Notes: a model not told the origin generated them from the letters alone. Positions 1 through 9,583 are shown, numbered from the stretch's first letter. The stretch is DNA of 56,651 nt from JAKVCB01 sp963578605 (GCA_963578605.1 CAUZEA010000027.1:1-56651); one strand, 5' to 3'. Numbers and translations are program-made.

Positions 1-51
1 GGCGGCAGCGGCGGCAGCGGCGGCAGCGGCGGCAGCGGCGGCGGCGGCGGG
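1..51 (+). repeat. GGC/AGC triplet repeat encoding Gly-Gly-Ser run
   Basis: Four copies of GGCGGCAGC followed by further GGC codons at the very start of the window. In frame with the Rho core it encodes a GGS repeat and then poly-Gly. It is probably the tail of a longer low-complexity insert whose start lies outside the window. Confidence 0.85.
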
Positions 52-1281
52 GGGTACAACCGAGGTGGTGGTCGTGGAAAAGGTGGGCCGCGTCGTCGTC
101 CTGGATCGGTTTCCGATAACGTCGACGATCGGGAATTTCCCGACAATGGGGAACCTCTCCCGTTGATTCCCGGATCGGGAGTCCTGGAGATGCACCCGAA
201 TGGTTATGGTTTCCTCCGCGATACGGCCACGAACTTCACACGCGAACGTTCCGACCCGTTTGTACCCGGAACGATGATCGAGAAATTTGGACTCCGCGAA
301 GGCTTGCTTATCAGCGGGATGGTGCAACGCCATCGCCGCGGGCAAGGACCTCGCCTGAAGGAAATCCTCGACGTGGAAGGCGAGGCTCCGGAGAGCTATA
401 TGGAAGTCAGGCATTTCGAGGATTTGACCCCCATAACACCACAAGAGTGGCTCCCATTGGAGACAGGCCCGCAACCGGTCAGCACCCGTGTGATGGATAT
501 CCTTACCCCAGTTGGGAAGGGGCAGCGGGCGCTCATCGTGTCGCCTCCGCGAAGTGGCAAGACCGTGCTGCTGCAAGAGATCAGCCATTCGGTCGCCACG
601 AATCACCCCGACATTGCCTTGGTCGTCTTGCTCGTCGACGAGCGGCCTGAAGAAGTGACCGACATGCGTCGCAGCGTCGACGGCGAGGTCTTTGCCAGTA
701 GCCTTGACAACGATGTTGAAAGTCACGTGCGACTTTCCCAACTCGTCATCGAGCGGTGCAAACGGCTCGCTGAAATGGGGAAAGATGTATTTCTCCTGAT
801 GGATTCCATCACGCGACTTGCACGAGCCTTCAATAAATGGGTTGGCAACACGGGCCGGACCATGAGCGGTGGTATTGATATCAAGGCCATGGATGTACCG
901 AAAAAGCTTTTCGCCACGGCACGAGCTTTTGACGAAGGTGGCTCGCTCACGATTATTGGTACCGCGTTGATCGATACCGGTAGCCGGATGGATGAACTCA
1001 TCTTTCAGGAGTTCAAAGGTACTGGCAACATGGAACTGGTGCTCGATCGAAAACTGGCGGATCGGCGTGTCTGGCCAGCCATTGATTTGGAGCAGTCCGG
1101 TACACGACGCGAGGAAAAACTGCTTCCTCCCGAGATTCTCCATGCCGCCACGATGCTTCGCCGCACGTTGTCATCAATGCATCATGTCGATGCGATGGAG
1201 CAGCTCACTTCGAAGCTCGACAAATTCAAGTCCAACGAGGAGTTCATTACCCTGATTCAGGGCGCACATTCCATGGACTGA
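1..1281 (+). CDS. rho: Transcription termination factor Rho, divergent paralogue (5' truncated by window edge)
   Basis: Hexameric RNA-dependent ATPase/translocase that ends transcription. The frame is open from base 1, so the gene begins upstream; the first in-frame start-like codon (TTG at 163) is not needed. The visible N-terminal part is a Gly/Ser run followed by an Arg/Gly-rich stretch, then an RNA-binding fold with the motif NGYGFLRD, then the ATPase core with Walker A PPRSGKT, LVDERPEEVTDM, the arginine-finger region TGSRMDE and the C-terminal SGTRREEKLL. The core is convincing Rho. Two RNA-contact areas differ from the usual: DIYVSPSQIRRF is replaced by a segment around DPFVPGTMIEKF, and the Q-loop reads GGIDIKAMDVPKKLF instead of GG-DANA--RPKRFF. 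A canonical Rho lies at 53262-54746, so this copy probably has a specialised role (inference). Confidence 0.9.
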   Translation, partial: GGSGGSGGSGGSGGGGGGYNRGGGRGKGGPRRRPGSVSDNVDDREFPDNGEPLPLIPGSGVLEMHPNGYGFLRDTATNFTRERSDPFVPGTMIEKFGLREGLLISGMVQRHRRGQGPRLKEILDVEGEAPESYMEVRHFEDLTPITPQEWLPLETGPQPVSTRVMDILTPVGKGQRALIVSPPRSGKTVLLQEISHSVATNHPDIALVVLLVDERPEEVTDMRRSVDGEVFASSLDNDVESHVRLSQLVIERCKRLAEMGKDVFLLMDSITRLARAFNKWVGNTGRTMSGGIDIKAMDVPKKLFATARAFDEGGSLTIIGTALIDTGSRMDELIFQEFKGTGNMELVLDRKLADRRVWPAIDLEQSGTRREEKLLPPEILHAATMLRRTLSSMHHVDAMEQLTSKLDKFKSNEEFITLIQGAHSMD

Positions 1282-1370
1282 CTTTACGGTTGGCCAGGTG
1301 GATTTGTGTTGGACCAGCCGGTTAGCTAGAGTCAGTGCAAGCTACTGACATAGCCATGCTTCTGAATTCC

Positions 1371-1453
1371 GGAGGGTAAGCGAATTGGTTAGCGGCCTCA
1401 TTGGAAATGAGGTGTACCGTACGGTATTGCGGGTTCGAGTCCCGTGCCCTCCG
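1371..1453 (+). tRNA. tRNA-Ser (anticodon GGA)
   Basis: Acceptor GGAGGGT pairs with GCCCTCC, with G as discriminator base, as expected for serine. The anticodon stem CCTCA/TGAGG closes the loop TTGGAAA, giving anticodon GGA at 1403-1405, which reads UCC/UCU. There is a class II variable arm (TACCG-TA-CGGTA) and a T arm with loop TTCGAGT. The D arm pairs weakly. CCA is not encoded. A tyrosine-recombinase remnant lies about 200 bp downstream, so the 3' end may once have served as an attachment site. Confidence 0.9.
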
Positions 1454-1512
1454 CTGATAGACACCTCGCCGTCACAAAGCATATAAAACAAGCACTTTGC
1501 GGTGGCGTTTTC

Positions 1513-1536
1513 ATTGGCACAGTCAACTGTGCCAAT
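1513..1536. repeat. Perfect 11-bp inverted repeat downstream of tRNA-Ser
   Basis: Arms ATTGGCACAGT and ACTGTGCCAAT are separated by CA. There is no T-run on either side, so it is not a canonical terminator. It could be a processing or termination hairpin for the tRNA transcript, or a binding site left from an integrated element. Apart from this hairpin and the recombinase remnant, nothing else is recognisable in 1454-1826. Confidence 0.6.
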
Positions 1537-1660
1537 AGCTATGCCAATCGCCACAGGTTTTCTAGACCGTCTCTCATGAATGTGGCTCGGCTACCTCCAC
1601 AAAAAGTTATTCCAGGCTGCGTCTTCGGAACGTCCCAGTCGATTGCCCCGAAAGTCAATG

Positions 1661-1753
1661 TCATTCATTCGGCGCTTTCCCGGTGTCCTTCAGATGACGG
1701 TAGTGGCGCACCATCTCACTGTCGGTATGACCCAACCAATTCATCACCATTAG
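1661..1753 (-). pseudogene. Tyrosine recombinase/integrase C-terminal remnant
   Basis: About 30 codons read on the minus strand contain WLGHTDSEMVRHYRHL, the usual end of phage-type tyrosine recombinases: an LGH box followed by the nucleophile region HYRHL. The frame is closed by a stop just upstream and ends after APNE, so only the catalytic tail survives. Its position next to tRNA-Ser fits an integrated element that has since decayed. The fragment is short, so family assignment rests on the motif alone. Confidence 0.55.
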
Positions 1754-1826
1754 TCATTGTCCGATGGTCTAACTCTTCTAAAATGCACATTTCCCGACTC
1801 TAAACTTGCCACGGAAACAGGGCCCA

Positions 1827-3189
1827 ATGACCGATAAACTCGCACTCGATGGGGGAAGGGCGGTCGTTCCTGGAGAACTCATCGCGGAAGACTGGGAACG
1901 CTATCGCAAGGCAAATGATGAAGAGGTTTTGGCAGTCAGTAAAGTGCTCCGCAGCGGGCACTTGAGCATCGCCCTGCCGATCGGTATGCCCCAGGCAGAT
2001 GCACTGGAAGAGGAGTTCGCTGAGTGGGTCGGTGCAGAACACTGTCTCGTGGTGAACAGCGGAACCGCCGCACTTCACTGTGCGGTGGCGGGCGTAGGCG
2101 TCCGCGCCGGTGATCAGGTCATTCTTCCTGCCGACACGTTCGTGCATCGGCCATGGTCATTTTGCACCACAACGCCATTCCGGTCTTTGTGGACGTGGAT
2201 CCCTACACCCATCTTCTCGGGCCAGCTGAGATCGAGGCCAGCATCACCGAACACACTCGGGCGATCATGCCAGTTCACCTTTTCGGCCAGTCCTGCGACA
2301 TGGACGCGATCAACGAGATTGCCACCCGTCACGGGCTGAAGGTGATCGAGGACTGTGCCCAGGCTTACGGTACGCTTCACAAAGGGCGTAAAGCAGGCAC
2401 TCTGGGTGGCGCGGCCGGCTTCACCATGACCACCACCAAGCAGCTCATGGTCGGCGAAGGCGGACTGGTTACCACAAATCACCGGGACGTATATGAGCAG
2501 GCTTCCATGATCCGGTTGTTCGGTGAGTCCGGTGACATGAAGGCGCCCGACCGCGCCTACCTGTCCGAGCAGGTCGGCTGGAACTACAAGCTTCCGGAAG
2601 TGAACTCCGCATTGGCCCGGGTGCGGCTCCGTCATCTCGACAACTACATCACCGGCTGCGTGGCGAACGCCGACTATCTCAGCACAAAGCTGCAAGGGAT
2701 CAAAAGTGTAATCCCGCCGTCCGTTCCCGACGGCCACTATCACACCTATTACATGTACTCGGTTACTCGGTGCAAGTCGACCCCTCAGCCCTGGGCCTGG
2801 ACATCAAGGCTGGCAAGCTGCGCATCGCTGTGATGAAGGCCCTGGCCGCTGAAAACGTGGACGTCATGCGCTGGCAGAAGGTCCCGGTGCCGTCGCAGCC
2901 CATGTTTCAAAACAAGATCGCTTACGGCAACGGCAGCCCCTGGAACTGTCCGGCGGGTGGCGTGTCGTATGACGTGCGACAGCATCCCAACGCCTTTACC
3001 AGCCTGGACAACTCCTTTGTCGTCCGCCGGATGGTTCCGCCAAACGGTGTTCAGCTGATGGATAAAATTGCCGAAGCGTTCGAAAAGGTCTTTAGTCAGC
3101 TTGACCGAGTCACCGAACTGTACGACCAGATGGAAACCTACGTTCCATTGGTGGAGAGAAAATCAAAGCTGGCAACGGGGAAGATCTGA
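1827..3189 (+). pseudogene. DegT/DnrJ/EryC1/StrS-family PLP aminotransferase, broken by two frameshifts
   Basis: Similarity runs through three frames: from ATG 1827 to about 2144 (VNSGTAALHCAVAG, cofactor region), about 2145-2770 (VIEDCAQAYG, then TTTKQLMVGEGG with the PLP lysine), and about 2770-3189 (C-terminal domain). Inserting one base at about 2144 (restoring FVASAMVILHH) and one at about 2770 (restoring SVTRVQVDPS) rebuilds a full-length protein of about 450 residues. Family members aminate keto-sugars or cyclitols. The stop lies 2 bp before the next gene, so the pair was an operon. Either real decay or base-calling deletions explain the breaks; the neighbouring gene's larger deletion favours decay. 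Confidence 0.8.
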
Positions 3190-3191
3190 GC

Positions 3192-4164
3192 ATGGATTCA
3201 AACCATCATCAGCAACCTCTCCGCTGGGGCATCCTTGGCTGTGGGCGCGTGGCCCGCAACGCGATCGCACCGGGCATCGGGCGGTCGGGCAACGGAGTCC
3301 TCTATGCGGTTGGCAGTCGGGACTGTCCAAGGCGCAGCAGTTCGCTGCCGCATTCGAGACCGAGCGGGCATACGGTAGCTACGAGGAATTGCTGTCTGAT
3401 CCGGAGGTGCAGGCTGTCTACATTGCCCTGCCCAACGCTTTGCACATGCCATGGCCGACGCCTGCCGTCGGAGTGCTGTCCGGCTGATGGAAGGTTTCTT
3501 TCAGCGGTTTAACCCGCAGATTCAGCAGGTAAAAAAACTCATTGACACGGGCCGGATCGGCGCGGTAACGCGTCTCTCCGCCATGCATTCAACGACCATG
3601 CCCGCGGCGACAGACATTCGCCTCAATCCGGAGGCGGGCGGCGGCATTCTGGGCGATATGGGCTGCTGTTGCATCAACACCGCCCGCTATCTGTTCGACG
3701 CTGAACCGTTGCGTGTTGGCGCAACCCTTGAGTTCGCAGACAGCGGCGTCGAGGACCGCGTAGTCGCCACGCTGCTCTTCCCCGGCGGGCGCGTGCCGCA
3801 GTTCGAGAGCAGCTATCGCCTTGAGCCCGGCACCTATATCCAGAGCTGCGAGCTCTACGGCCAGCGGGGGCACATTTATGTGCCTATGGGATACGCCCAA
3901 GTCCAGACGTACCGCCAGGGAACGATCATGGGTTTGGCGTTCTACGTCGGAGACGACGCGGCGATCGGACAAAAGCTGGAGAAGATCGAGTGTCCACCCG
4001 CCCACCAGTGGCAGCTTGGACTCGAATACTTCGCGGACCGGATTCTCCAGGACGAGCCGATCGACTTACCGGCTGAGAACGGCCTGGCGAACATGCGCGT
4101 CATCGACGCCGTCTTCCAAAGCGCGCGGGAGGGGCGTTTCGTGCCGGTCGAGTCAGGCAACTGA
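3192..4164 (+). pseudogene. Gfo/Idh/MocA-family oxidoreductase, frameshifted and internally deleted
   Basis: The N-terminus has the Rossmann start WGILGCGRVARN. A one-base loss at about 3323 shifts the frame (GSRDLSKAQQFAAAF is restored by adding one C), and the reading continues to IALPNALH at about 3445. The next recognisable part, MADACRRSAVRLMEGFFQRF, starts at about 3451 in another frame. The roughly 30 residues normally between these, including the EKP catalytic-lysine motif, are missing. The C-terminal dehydrogenase domain is readable to the stop. Without EKP it cannot act as a normal dehydrogenase. With the aminotransferase upstream it probably belonged to an amino-sugar or aminocyclitol pathway (inference). 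Confidence 0.8.
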
Positions 4165-4222
4165 TCGTGGAATGTGATCATCCAAGCGACACTTTGCGCA
4201 CCGAATACTTTCAGCTCGTGGC

Positions 4223-5144
4223 CTACTCAACGATACGCACACGTTTGAGTCCTTCCTCCCACCAATCTCGCAGCACGTCGGATCGCAGGCTGCGTGTGGC
4301 GTTGATGCGACCCGCATTCTCGACATCGATGGTCACCATGATGATGTCCTCGCCAAAGATCGACGCCTCTTCAACGATGTTGCCATCGGGATTGATAAAG
4401 CGACTTTGCCCATGCGATCCGCTTGTGTCTTCGTTTGCGGGCGAGTTTGCTTGCACCACCCACACGCCGTTTTCCACTGCCCGGGCTTGTATCTGCGCGG
4501 TAGGGACCAATCTTGTGCTCGTTCTTAATGCCGGACTCGTGGGAAATGTAAAACACGATTTGCGCTCCCGCGAGGACCGGCAGGCGGACGATCTCCGGAT
4601 AGCGTTTGTCATGGAAAATCATTGTCGTACAGATCACGTCATCCATTTTGAATACCGACAGATGGTCCCCGGGGTGGGGCCAGTCCTCGGCCAACTGAAT
4701 CTTGTGATACCTCTCGATCACCCTGCCCTCCGGTGAGATCATGATTGCCGAGTTAAACAGTTTTTCGTTCTCTCGCCATGGGGAACCGACGATGGCATAC
4801 ACATGGTGCCTCTTGCACGCCGCCGCGATGCGTTGCTCCGCGTCTGCCAGTCGGCTCGTGGAGATTTGGATGACCAGGTCAGGGAAATATCCGGTCACAG
4901 AACATTCGGGAAACACCACAATTCGAGCGCCTTGGTTTGCGCAACGCTCGATAAACTTGTTCGTTCGCTGGATGTTTTGCTCAAGATCTTTGGACGACCG
5001 CATCTGCACTGCGGCGATCACGAGCTGTGTCGCGGGCTCGGTGGCTATACAAGGCAGTGCACCGGTTGAGGTTGCTAAAAAAGCGATCCAAAACTTGATT
5101 TGGACTCGACTGGCGAACGGTTTGGTCTTGAGATTGCTTTGCAT
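4223..5144 (-). pseudogene. Nitrilase-superfamily (carbon-nitrogen) hydrolase, frameshifted and catalytically dead
   Basis: ATG 5144 is followed by a signal-peptide-like segment (IKFWIAFLATSTGALPC). The fold is clear: catalytic Glu in VFPECSVTGYFPD and Lys in RYHKIQLAEDW. The nucleophile elbow reads MIFHDKRYPE where MICHDKRYPE is expected, so the catalytic Cys is Phe. The frame breaks at about 4490; the other frame continues with ARAVENGVWVVQANSP and ends at 4223. One base added in the CGCGCAGATA area joins the halves. Two independent lesions make this a pseudogene. It is one of three nitrilase-superfamily loci in the window. Confidence 0.8.
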
Positions 5145-5275
5145 GTTTCTCGCGCTAGGTTATTGAGATGCTGTTGCCTTTTTGTCTTTAGTGGCGGCAC
5201 CTGGAAGGCCGGGGGGGCGACACCCTGGTATACTGAACGCGCTTGTCGAAATGCGAGCACAAGACCCATTATTCA

Positions 5276-5353
5276 TCGTGGGGCCCACTCGAAGCCAGGT
5301 ACCTCCGTGTAGTACTCTACCGCCCTCTTCACGTCGCGCACGGCCAGGATGGG
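5276..5353 (-). pseudogene. VOC (glyoxalase/bleomycin-resistance fold) N-terminal remnant
   Basis: One minus-strand frame reads PILAVRDVKRAVEYYT and then EVPGFEWAPR before a stop. This matches the first beta-alpha unit of glyoxalase-fold proteins, where RDV--AV-FY---LGFE is typical. There is no start codon in frame and no continuation after the stop. The rest of 5145-5462 holds no gene I can support. Confidence 0.45.
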
Positions 5354-5462
5354 TTTGGTGCGTCACGAACTTTTTTCGCTCCTGGCGCCAGTCTGCAGCG
5401 CGTAGCAAGAGGATACGAGAAATAAGCGGGCTTTTGGGTCTTGGCGCAAGCCGTGCGGCGGA

Positions 5463-6602
5463 TCATCCGACTGGCACCGCGAATATTGTTATGAAGCCCA
5501 ACACCGCCGCGACTACCGCCATGCAACACTGCTGCACACGCGACTTGCTGACACTGATGCCGACCAAGCACTGCAACAGGTAATAGAACGCAAAGCTACG
5601 CGATGCAATTGCAAGTAGCTGGTACGTGTCGGCCGACCAGGTCAACGCGATCGCGGCGCCCCCGATCCAGAGATAGGCGTATTTCTCTTTGAAATGCTGG
5701 TGAGTCACTTCTTCCAAGTTTCCCGCCGCGGCCAGCGTATCGGCGACGGCCGCAGAAAACTGGCTGAGCGCAGCGGCGACGACCAGTGGAATCACCAATA
5801 TTCCCGCTGCGAAAGCGGCAAGCTGGATCAGGCTGTTGTCATCGTACTGCCCGTGGAGATTATAGACGACTGGAAGGGCAAGCCCGACGAATACTATGTA
5901 CACCACAGTTGCAAGGATCTGCGCCCAGCGTGATGCGCTGATCCGGGTTTGTGCATCATAAACTTTACCTAGATAACGTGTCGTCTCGAAACCCTGTACG
6001 ACGATCAGCGTACCTGCCAGCACGGTAACGGTCTCCCACGCGGACGCCGTGCCCGCCTTCGGAAGAATCAATCCTGTTGCTGACCCTGCTGCCGCGAGCG
6101 TGTACTTGGCAAATCCGCCTAACAACAGCAGGATGATGAGCAGCGTGATATACAGCCCCCATTGCTCTAGTGCCTCTAGCTTCTTGAGTCCGCAGATGCC
6201 CCCGATCACAACGATTATCGCTATCGTTGCCGTTGCCACCAGATTTTCATTGAGTCTGGTGTCCAGGCCAATGCCACCCAGTACGAAGGCCGACATGATA
6301 TGCAGGTATAGACTCACGGAAACGACGTAGGCCAGAACCAACGCCAGGTCGGAGCCGCGTTCGAATGCGAGGGTCGCTTCCGGTGGGTTTGCGGCAAGCA
6401 GGGGTTCAGCATGCCGGATGTTGTGACGTATCACCCAGCCAACGGCATAGGCAAGGCCGCATATGCCGGCCATTGCTATCACCGACCAGGAACCGACCGT
6501 AGCCGCAAGGATGGGAACGATGACGAGAAAACCGCTGCCGAAAATCGAGGCAAGCGGCGTCGTGGTTGCACCCAAAATTGATCTGAGGGACTGCTGCTTC
6601 AC
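5463..6602 (-). CDS. Amino-acid-permease-like integral membrane protein
   Basis: 379 residues and about 11 hydrophobic segments spread along the whole length. The first is broken by Gly residues (LASIFGSGFLVIVPILAATVG), as in APC-superfamily transporters where helix 1 is unwound at the substrate site. Start is GTG 6602, preceded by CGGAG at 7-nt spacing. The substrate cannot be told. It is intact although flanked by broken genes, and it diverges from the desaturase at 6948. APC-like is my best reading; a generic planctomycete membrane protein is the alternative. Confidence 0.6.
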   Translation of the reverse strand: MKQQSLRSILGATTTPLASIFGSGFLVIVPILAATVGSWSVIAMAGICGLAYAVGWVIRHNIRHAEPLLAANPPEATLAFERGSDLALVLAYVVSVSLYLHIMSAFVLGGIGLDTRLNENLVATATIAIIVVIGGICGLKKLEALEQWGLYITLLIILLLLGGFAKYTLAAAGSATGLILPKAGTASAWETVTVLAGTLIVVQGFETTRYLGKVYDAQTRISASRWAQILATVVYIVFVGLALPVVYNLHGQYDDNSLIQLAAFAAGILVIPLVVAAALSQFSAAVADTLAAAGNLEEVTHQHFKEKYAYLWIGGAAIALTWSADTYQLLAIASRSFAFYYLLQCLVGISVSKSRVQQCCMAVVAAVLGFITIFAVPVG

Positions 6603-6947
6603 AGTTTGGCTCCGGGAGCTAGCAAGCGGTCAGGCGGAATCGACCCCTGCCCCGATCGCAGTGGTAGCCGGCCTTCTATCTTATACTGATCCTGGCCGAG
6701 GACTGAAGCCCGGTGGACTGGTCGTGGTTACCGAGCACCACTTTCGTCGCATTGTGAAGAACGACTCGGAGTGGCACGGTAGCGCGCGGACGCGAGACCT
6801 GCGATGAGTGGCGAGCGGAAGAACGTAGAGAGCAACCTCGTTCATTTCGTTGCGATCTTGGTTGCGTTCTTAAAGGATCAGAGGAAAAGAAGTCGAGGAT
6901 TGACAGCGCCGGACCAAACGCTGACAACACAACGGTGAGAGAATAAA
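6603..6947. other. Divergent intergenic region, transporter / desaturase
   Basis: No gene is supported here. It must hold both outward promoters. At about 6848-6870 there is an imperfect 12-bp tandem repeat (GTTGCGATCTT / GTTGCGTTCTT), 80 bp before the desaturase start. No confident -35/-10 pair was found. Confidence 0.4.
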
Positions 6948-8096
6948 ATGGACTACCAACCGCTTACCGAAGTACGAAAAAACCTCCGGGTCGACTGGTA
7001 TCGCTGCCCTGTCGAACGTGCCAAACTGCGCGAGCTATCAAAACGAAGCGACTTGCAGGGCTGGTTTCAGGCCGGAGGGCACCTTGTCCTGTTCGTGGCT
7101 ACAGGCAGCCTGGTGTACCTCTTTTGGGCCTGGCAGCTGTGGCTTGGATTTTCCATCGCCCTGTTCGCCCACGGGACGGTTGGTAGTTTCTTTGTAGGGG
7201 TGGCCCCCCACGAGCTCGGTCACGGGACCGTGTTCCGCACCAAGTGGCTGAACAAGTTTTTTATGTACCTGTTTAGTCTCTTGGGCTGGTGGGATCCCCT
7301 CGACTACGCAAGCAGCCACACCTATCACCACCGCTACACCTTACATCCCGAGGGGGATCGTGAGAATTTACTGCCGCTTAAGCCGACGGTGGGCAAGACC
7401 TTTTTGCTCCAGATATTTACGGTGAATCTGCTCACCCAGCGGGGACGCACCTTCGGTAAAGGGGGGCTGATCTCGACCATCATTGTGACCGTCAAAGGGG
7501 CCTTCGGCATCGTTAGTCCGATCGATATTCCGATCAACGAATGGATCGATGCCCTGCACACCGATCAGCCAGAACAGTATCGCAAGTCGATCCGGTGGTC
7601 ACGAATCTTGCTTCTGTTCCACGGATCGGTGCTTGTAATTTCCATCGTGACGGGTTTATGGATCCTGCCCGTCATTTTGACCTTTTTTCCGTTCATCGCG
7701 AATTGGGGATCCTACTTTGTGGGGGTAACCCAGCACTGCGGTTTGCAAGAGAACGTCCCCGACTTTCGCAAAAGTACCCGTTCGATCACCCTCAATCCCC
7801 TGGCAGAGTTCCTCTACTGGCGGATGAATTGGCATATAGAGCACCACATGTACGCCGGTATTCCCTGTTATAACCTCAAAAAGCTGCACCACGAAATCGC
7901 CGATGACATGCCAGAGCCACGCACGCTTGTGGGGGCCTGGCGGGAAATGCGTAATACCTGGCGGCGGCAGCAAACCGATCCGGATTACTACTTCGACACC
8001 CCGCTACCCCCAACCGCAAGGCACCTACGGACCGATACCCCGGACGATCCACTGGAAAGCTCAATTGGTGAGTTGGCCCCAGAAGGATTGCGGTAA
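6948..8096 (+). CDS. Membrane fatty-acid desaturase family protein
   Basis: Di-iron membrane enzyme that would introduce a double bond or hydroxyl group into a lipid acyl chain. Three histidine boxes are present: HELGHGT (about residue 89), HTYHH (about 124) and HIEHH (about 297). Hydrophobic pairs lie between them, as in the acyl-lipid desaturase family. Length is 382 residues. ATG 6948 follows a purine-rich GAGAGAATAAA. The Arg/Pro-rich C-terminal tail of about 50 residues is not part of the core. Substrate and regiochemistry cannot be read from the sequence; related families include beta-carotene hydroxylase-like and sphingolipid desaturases. Confidence 0.85.
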   Translation: MDYQPLTEVRKNLRVDWYRCPVERAKLRELSKRSDLQGWFQAGGHLVLFVATGSLVYLFWAWQLWLGFSIALFAHGTVGSFFVGVAPHELGHGTVFRTKWLNKFFMYLFSLLGWWDPLDYASSHTYHHRYTLHPEGDRENLLPLKPTVGKTFLLQIFTVNLLTQRGRTFGKGGLISTIIVTVKGAFGIVSPIDIPINEWIDALHTDQPEQYRKSIRWSRILLLFHGSVLVISIVTGLWILPVILTFFPFIANWGSYFVGVTQHCGLQENVPDFRKSTRSITLNPLAEFLYWRMNWHIEHHMYAGIPCYNLKKLHHEIADDMPEPRTLVGAWREMRNTWRRQQTDPDYYFDTPLPPTARHLRTDTPDDPLESSIGELAPEGLR

Positions 8097-8258
8097 TGTT
8101 ACGGTGAGGGGTCAGCCCATCGCTGAAACGCTGCCCTGTAGAGCAGTCTTTGGTGGAAATGTCTTTCATGCGTTTTTTTGCGCAGAGTTCCGTTTTGCAT
8201 CTCGGCATTCACGACAATAGTTTGCTTATCACATGTTTTCAAAACGGTCGTATGGGCC

Positions 8259-8486
8259 TCAGAGCGACGGATCAAAAACGTTACGAAGATCCGAGTCGAC
8301 TGCCGGGTTACGAATGGTGGTATCCGTGTTTACGGGTTCGGTACTGGGGCGCCAACGCACCAGCCCGACGTCCCTCGGGCCCTGCTCTTCCCCAATGCGA
8401 TAACCGGTGCCAAAGGCGGTGATGATGGACCCGTCGGGAAGCAGCTTCGACAGGTTCTGCTGGCTAGTTGGCCACCAGGCATTCTC
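8259..8486 (-). pseudogene. Sialidase/BNR-repeat-like C-terminal fragment
   Basis: About 75 codons on the minus strand read NAWWPTSQQ, LLPDGSIITAFGTGYR and GPRDVGLVRWRP, then a stop. The Asp-Gly-Ser box and the closing RDVGLVRW resemble the last blades of planctomycete sialidase-like glycoside hydrolases. No N-terminal part is found; the upstream sequence belongs to the PEP-CTERM pseudogene in another frame. It appears to be a truncated gene joined to foreign sequence. Family call is tentative. Confidence 0.4.
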
Positions 8487-9385
8487 GCCCTTTTTGGTTG
8501 CCTGTCCAGGCATGGAGAATGGTTTTATGGTCACGGTCCCAGCTGCGGCCGATGGCCAGCAGCATCGAGTCGCCAAGCAACAGCAGCGCAAAGGCCGCCG
8601 GCTCGGGAACTTGATGGACGCTGATCGAGTCATAGAGATTGACCGTGGCGCCATAAGATCGCCCGCCAAGCACCACCGAAAATGCCCCGTCACTGCTGTA
8701 ATCATAGAAACCGGCGGCCGTCTCAAACGCCAGCACATCGTCGACCCGTACCTGGGCCGAGCCATCCGAACCGAAGTCAAAGACGTAAGTGTGCCACGCA
8801 TCAAAAACCGATGCCGGAGCGAGCGCCGATTCGACCGAAGGATAAACCGTCTGAATCCCTCCCGCGTTTTGGAATTTTGTATAAAAGTTATACCCGTTAC
8901 CCTAGGTGTCCGCATCGATGGTGACCGCCGCCAAGGTAAACAGATTCTGACTGGGATTCGTGCTGATCTCCGTCGTGTTGGCAAGCCCGAAAGGTAAGCT
9001 CGGACCAGTAGGAGGCAGACTCGATGTAGGCATCGATCGAAACGCGGACTCCACCAGAGAGGGCAAAGGTACCGTTGGAAGCAACGCCGCTATGATACGA
9101 ACTGTCACCATTGGGATCGAGGGAATATCCGCCAGCCGCATTGGCTCCGTTATCAAGCAGAGGTGATGGATAACCCCAACTGTTTCAGCGGGTAGCATGG
9201 ATGCTGCCCGACTCCCAGTCTTCGGTGAATGGGAACATGAATTCCGCCTGGCCGTCTGGCGAGCCGAGCGCAACCAAAGCGAGGATGCCGATCACGGTCA
9301 GACCATGAAAAAAGCATTGCCTGCTGACGATATGCCCCTGCTGACGATATGCCAGTGAACACACATCATACGAGATAACCCACAA
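8464..9385 (-). pseudogene. PEP-CTERM sorted secreted protein, degraded
   Basis: Reading minus, a signal-peptide-like segment (GLTVIGILALVALGSPDGQA) is followed by a lectin/glucanase-like secreted domain and the sorting tail VPEPAAFALLLLGDSMLLA plus basic residues. The domain contains FTEDWESGS, SYHSGVASNGTFALSGGVR and DAWHTYVFDFGSDG. It is broken by an in-frame TGA after HATR, a frameshift at about 8990 and a TAG after IDADT. Intact homologues would be exported and anchored via the exosortase system. The missing start and a 17-bp duplication near the 5' end add to the damage. Confidence 0.75.
9320..9353. repeat. 17-bp perfect tandem duplication
   Basis: CCTGCTGACGATATGCC occurs twice head-to-tail (9320-9336 and 9337-9353). 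It lies at the 5' end of the PEP-CTERM pseudogene. Confidence 0.95.
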
Positions 9386-9407
9386 CGATCATTAGCTTGC
9401 TCGATTT

Positions 9408-9446
9408 GGGGACAAGTCCATTAAAAAGGGGACAACTTTATTAAAA
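9408..9446. repeat. 19-nt imperfect direct repeat, GGGGACAA type
   Basis: GGGGACAAGTCCATTAAAA (9408-9426) and GGGGACAACTTTATTAAAA (9428-9446) match at 16 of 19 positions. An AAATCGCAAGC pair follows (9444-9454, 9458-9468). GGGGAC-type repeats are often seen next to REP-associated transposase genes, but no transposase is present, so the origin is open. Confidence 0.7.
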
Positions 9447-9583
9447 TCGCAAGCTTGAAATCGCAAGCATGGAACAATGCAAGGATTATTCATGAACAGA
9501 ACCAGTATTTTTTTGGAATAAGGCCTTTTGCGAGGGCCAGAAACTATCGCTTTGATGAGATCACCCGCTCGCCGTGTGCGAAC

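Noticed and set aside
1..1281. Rho start at TTG 163
   Set aside because: The frame is open to the window edge with in-frame GGS/RG sequence, so the true start lies upstream.
1342..1554. Minus-strand frame across tRNA-Ser ending in GGHGTRTRN-like sequence
   Set aside because: This is the familiar spurious translation of an antisense tRNA.
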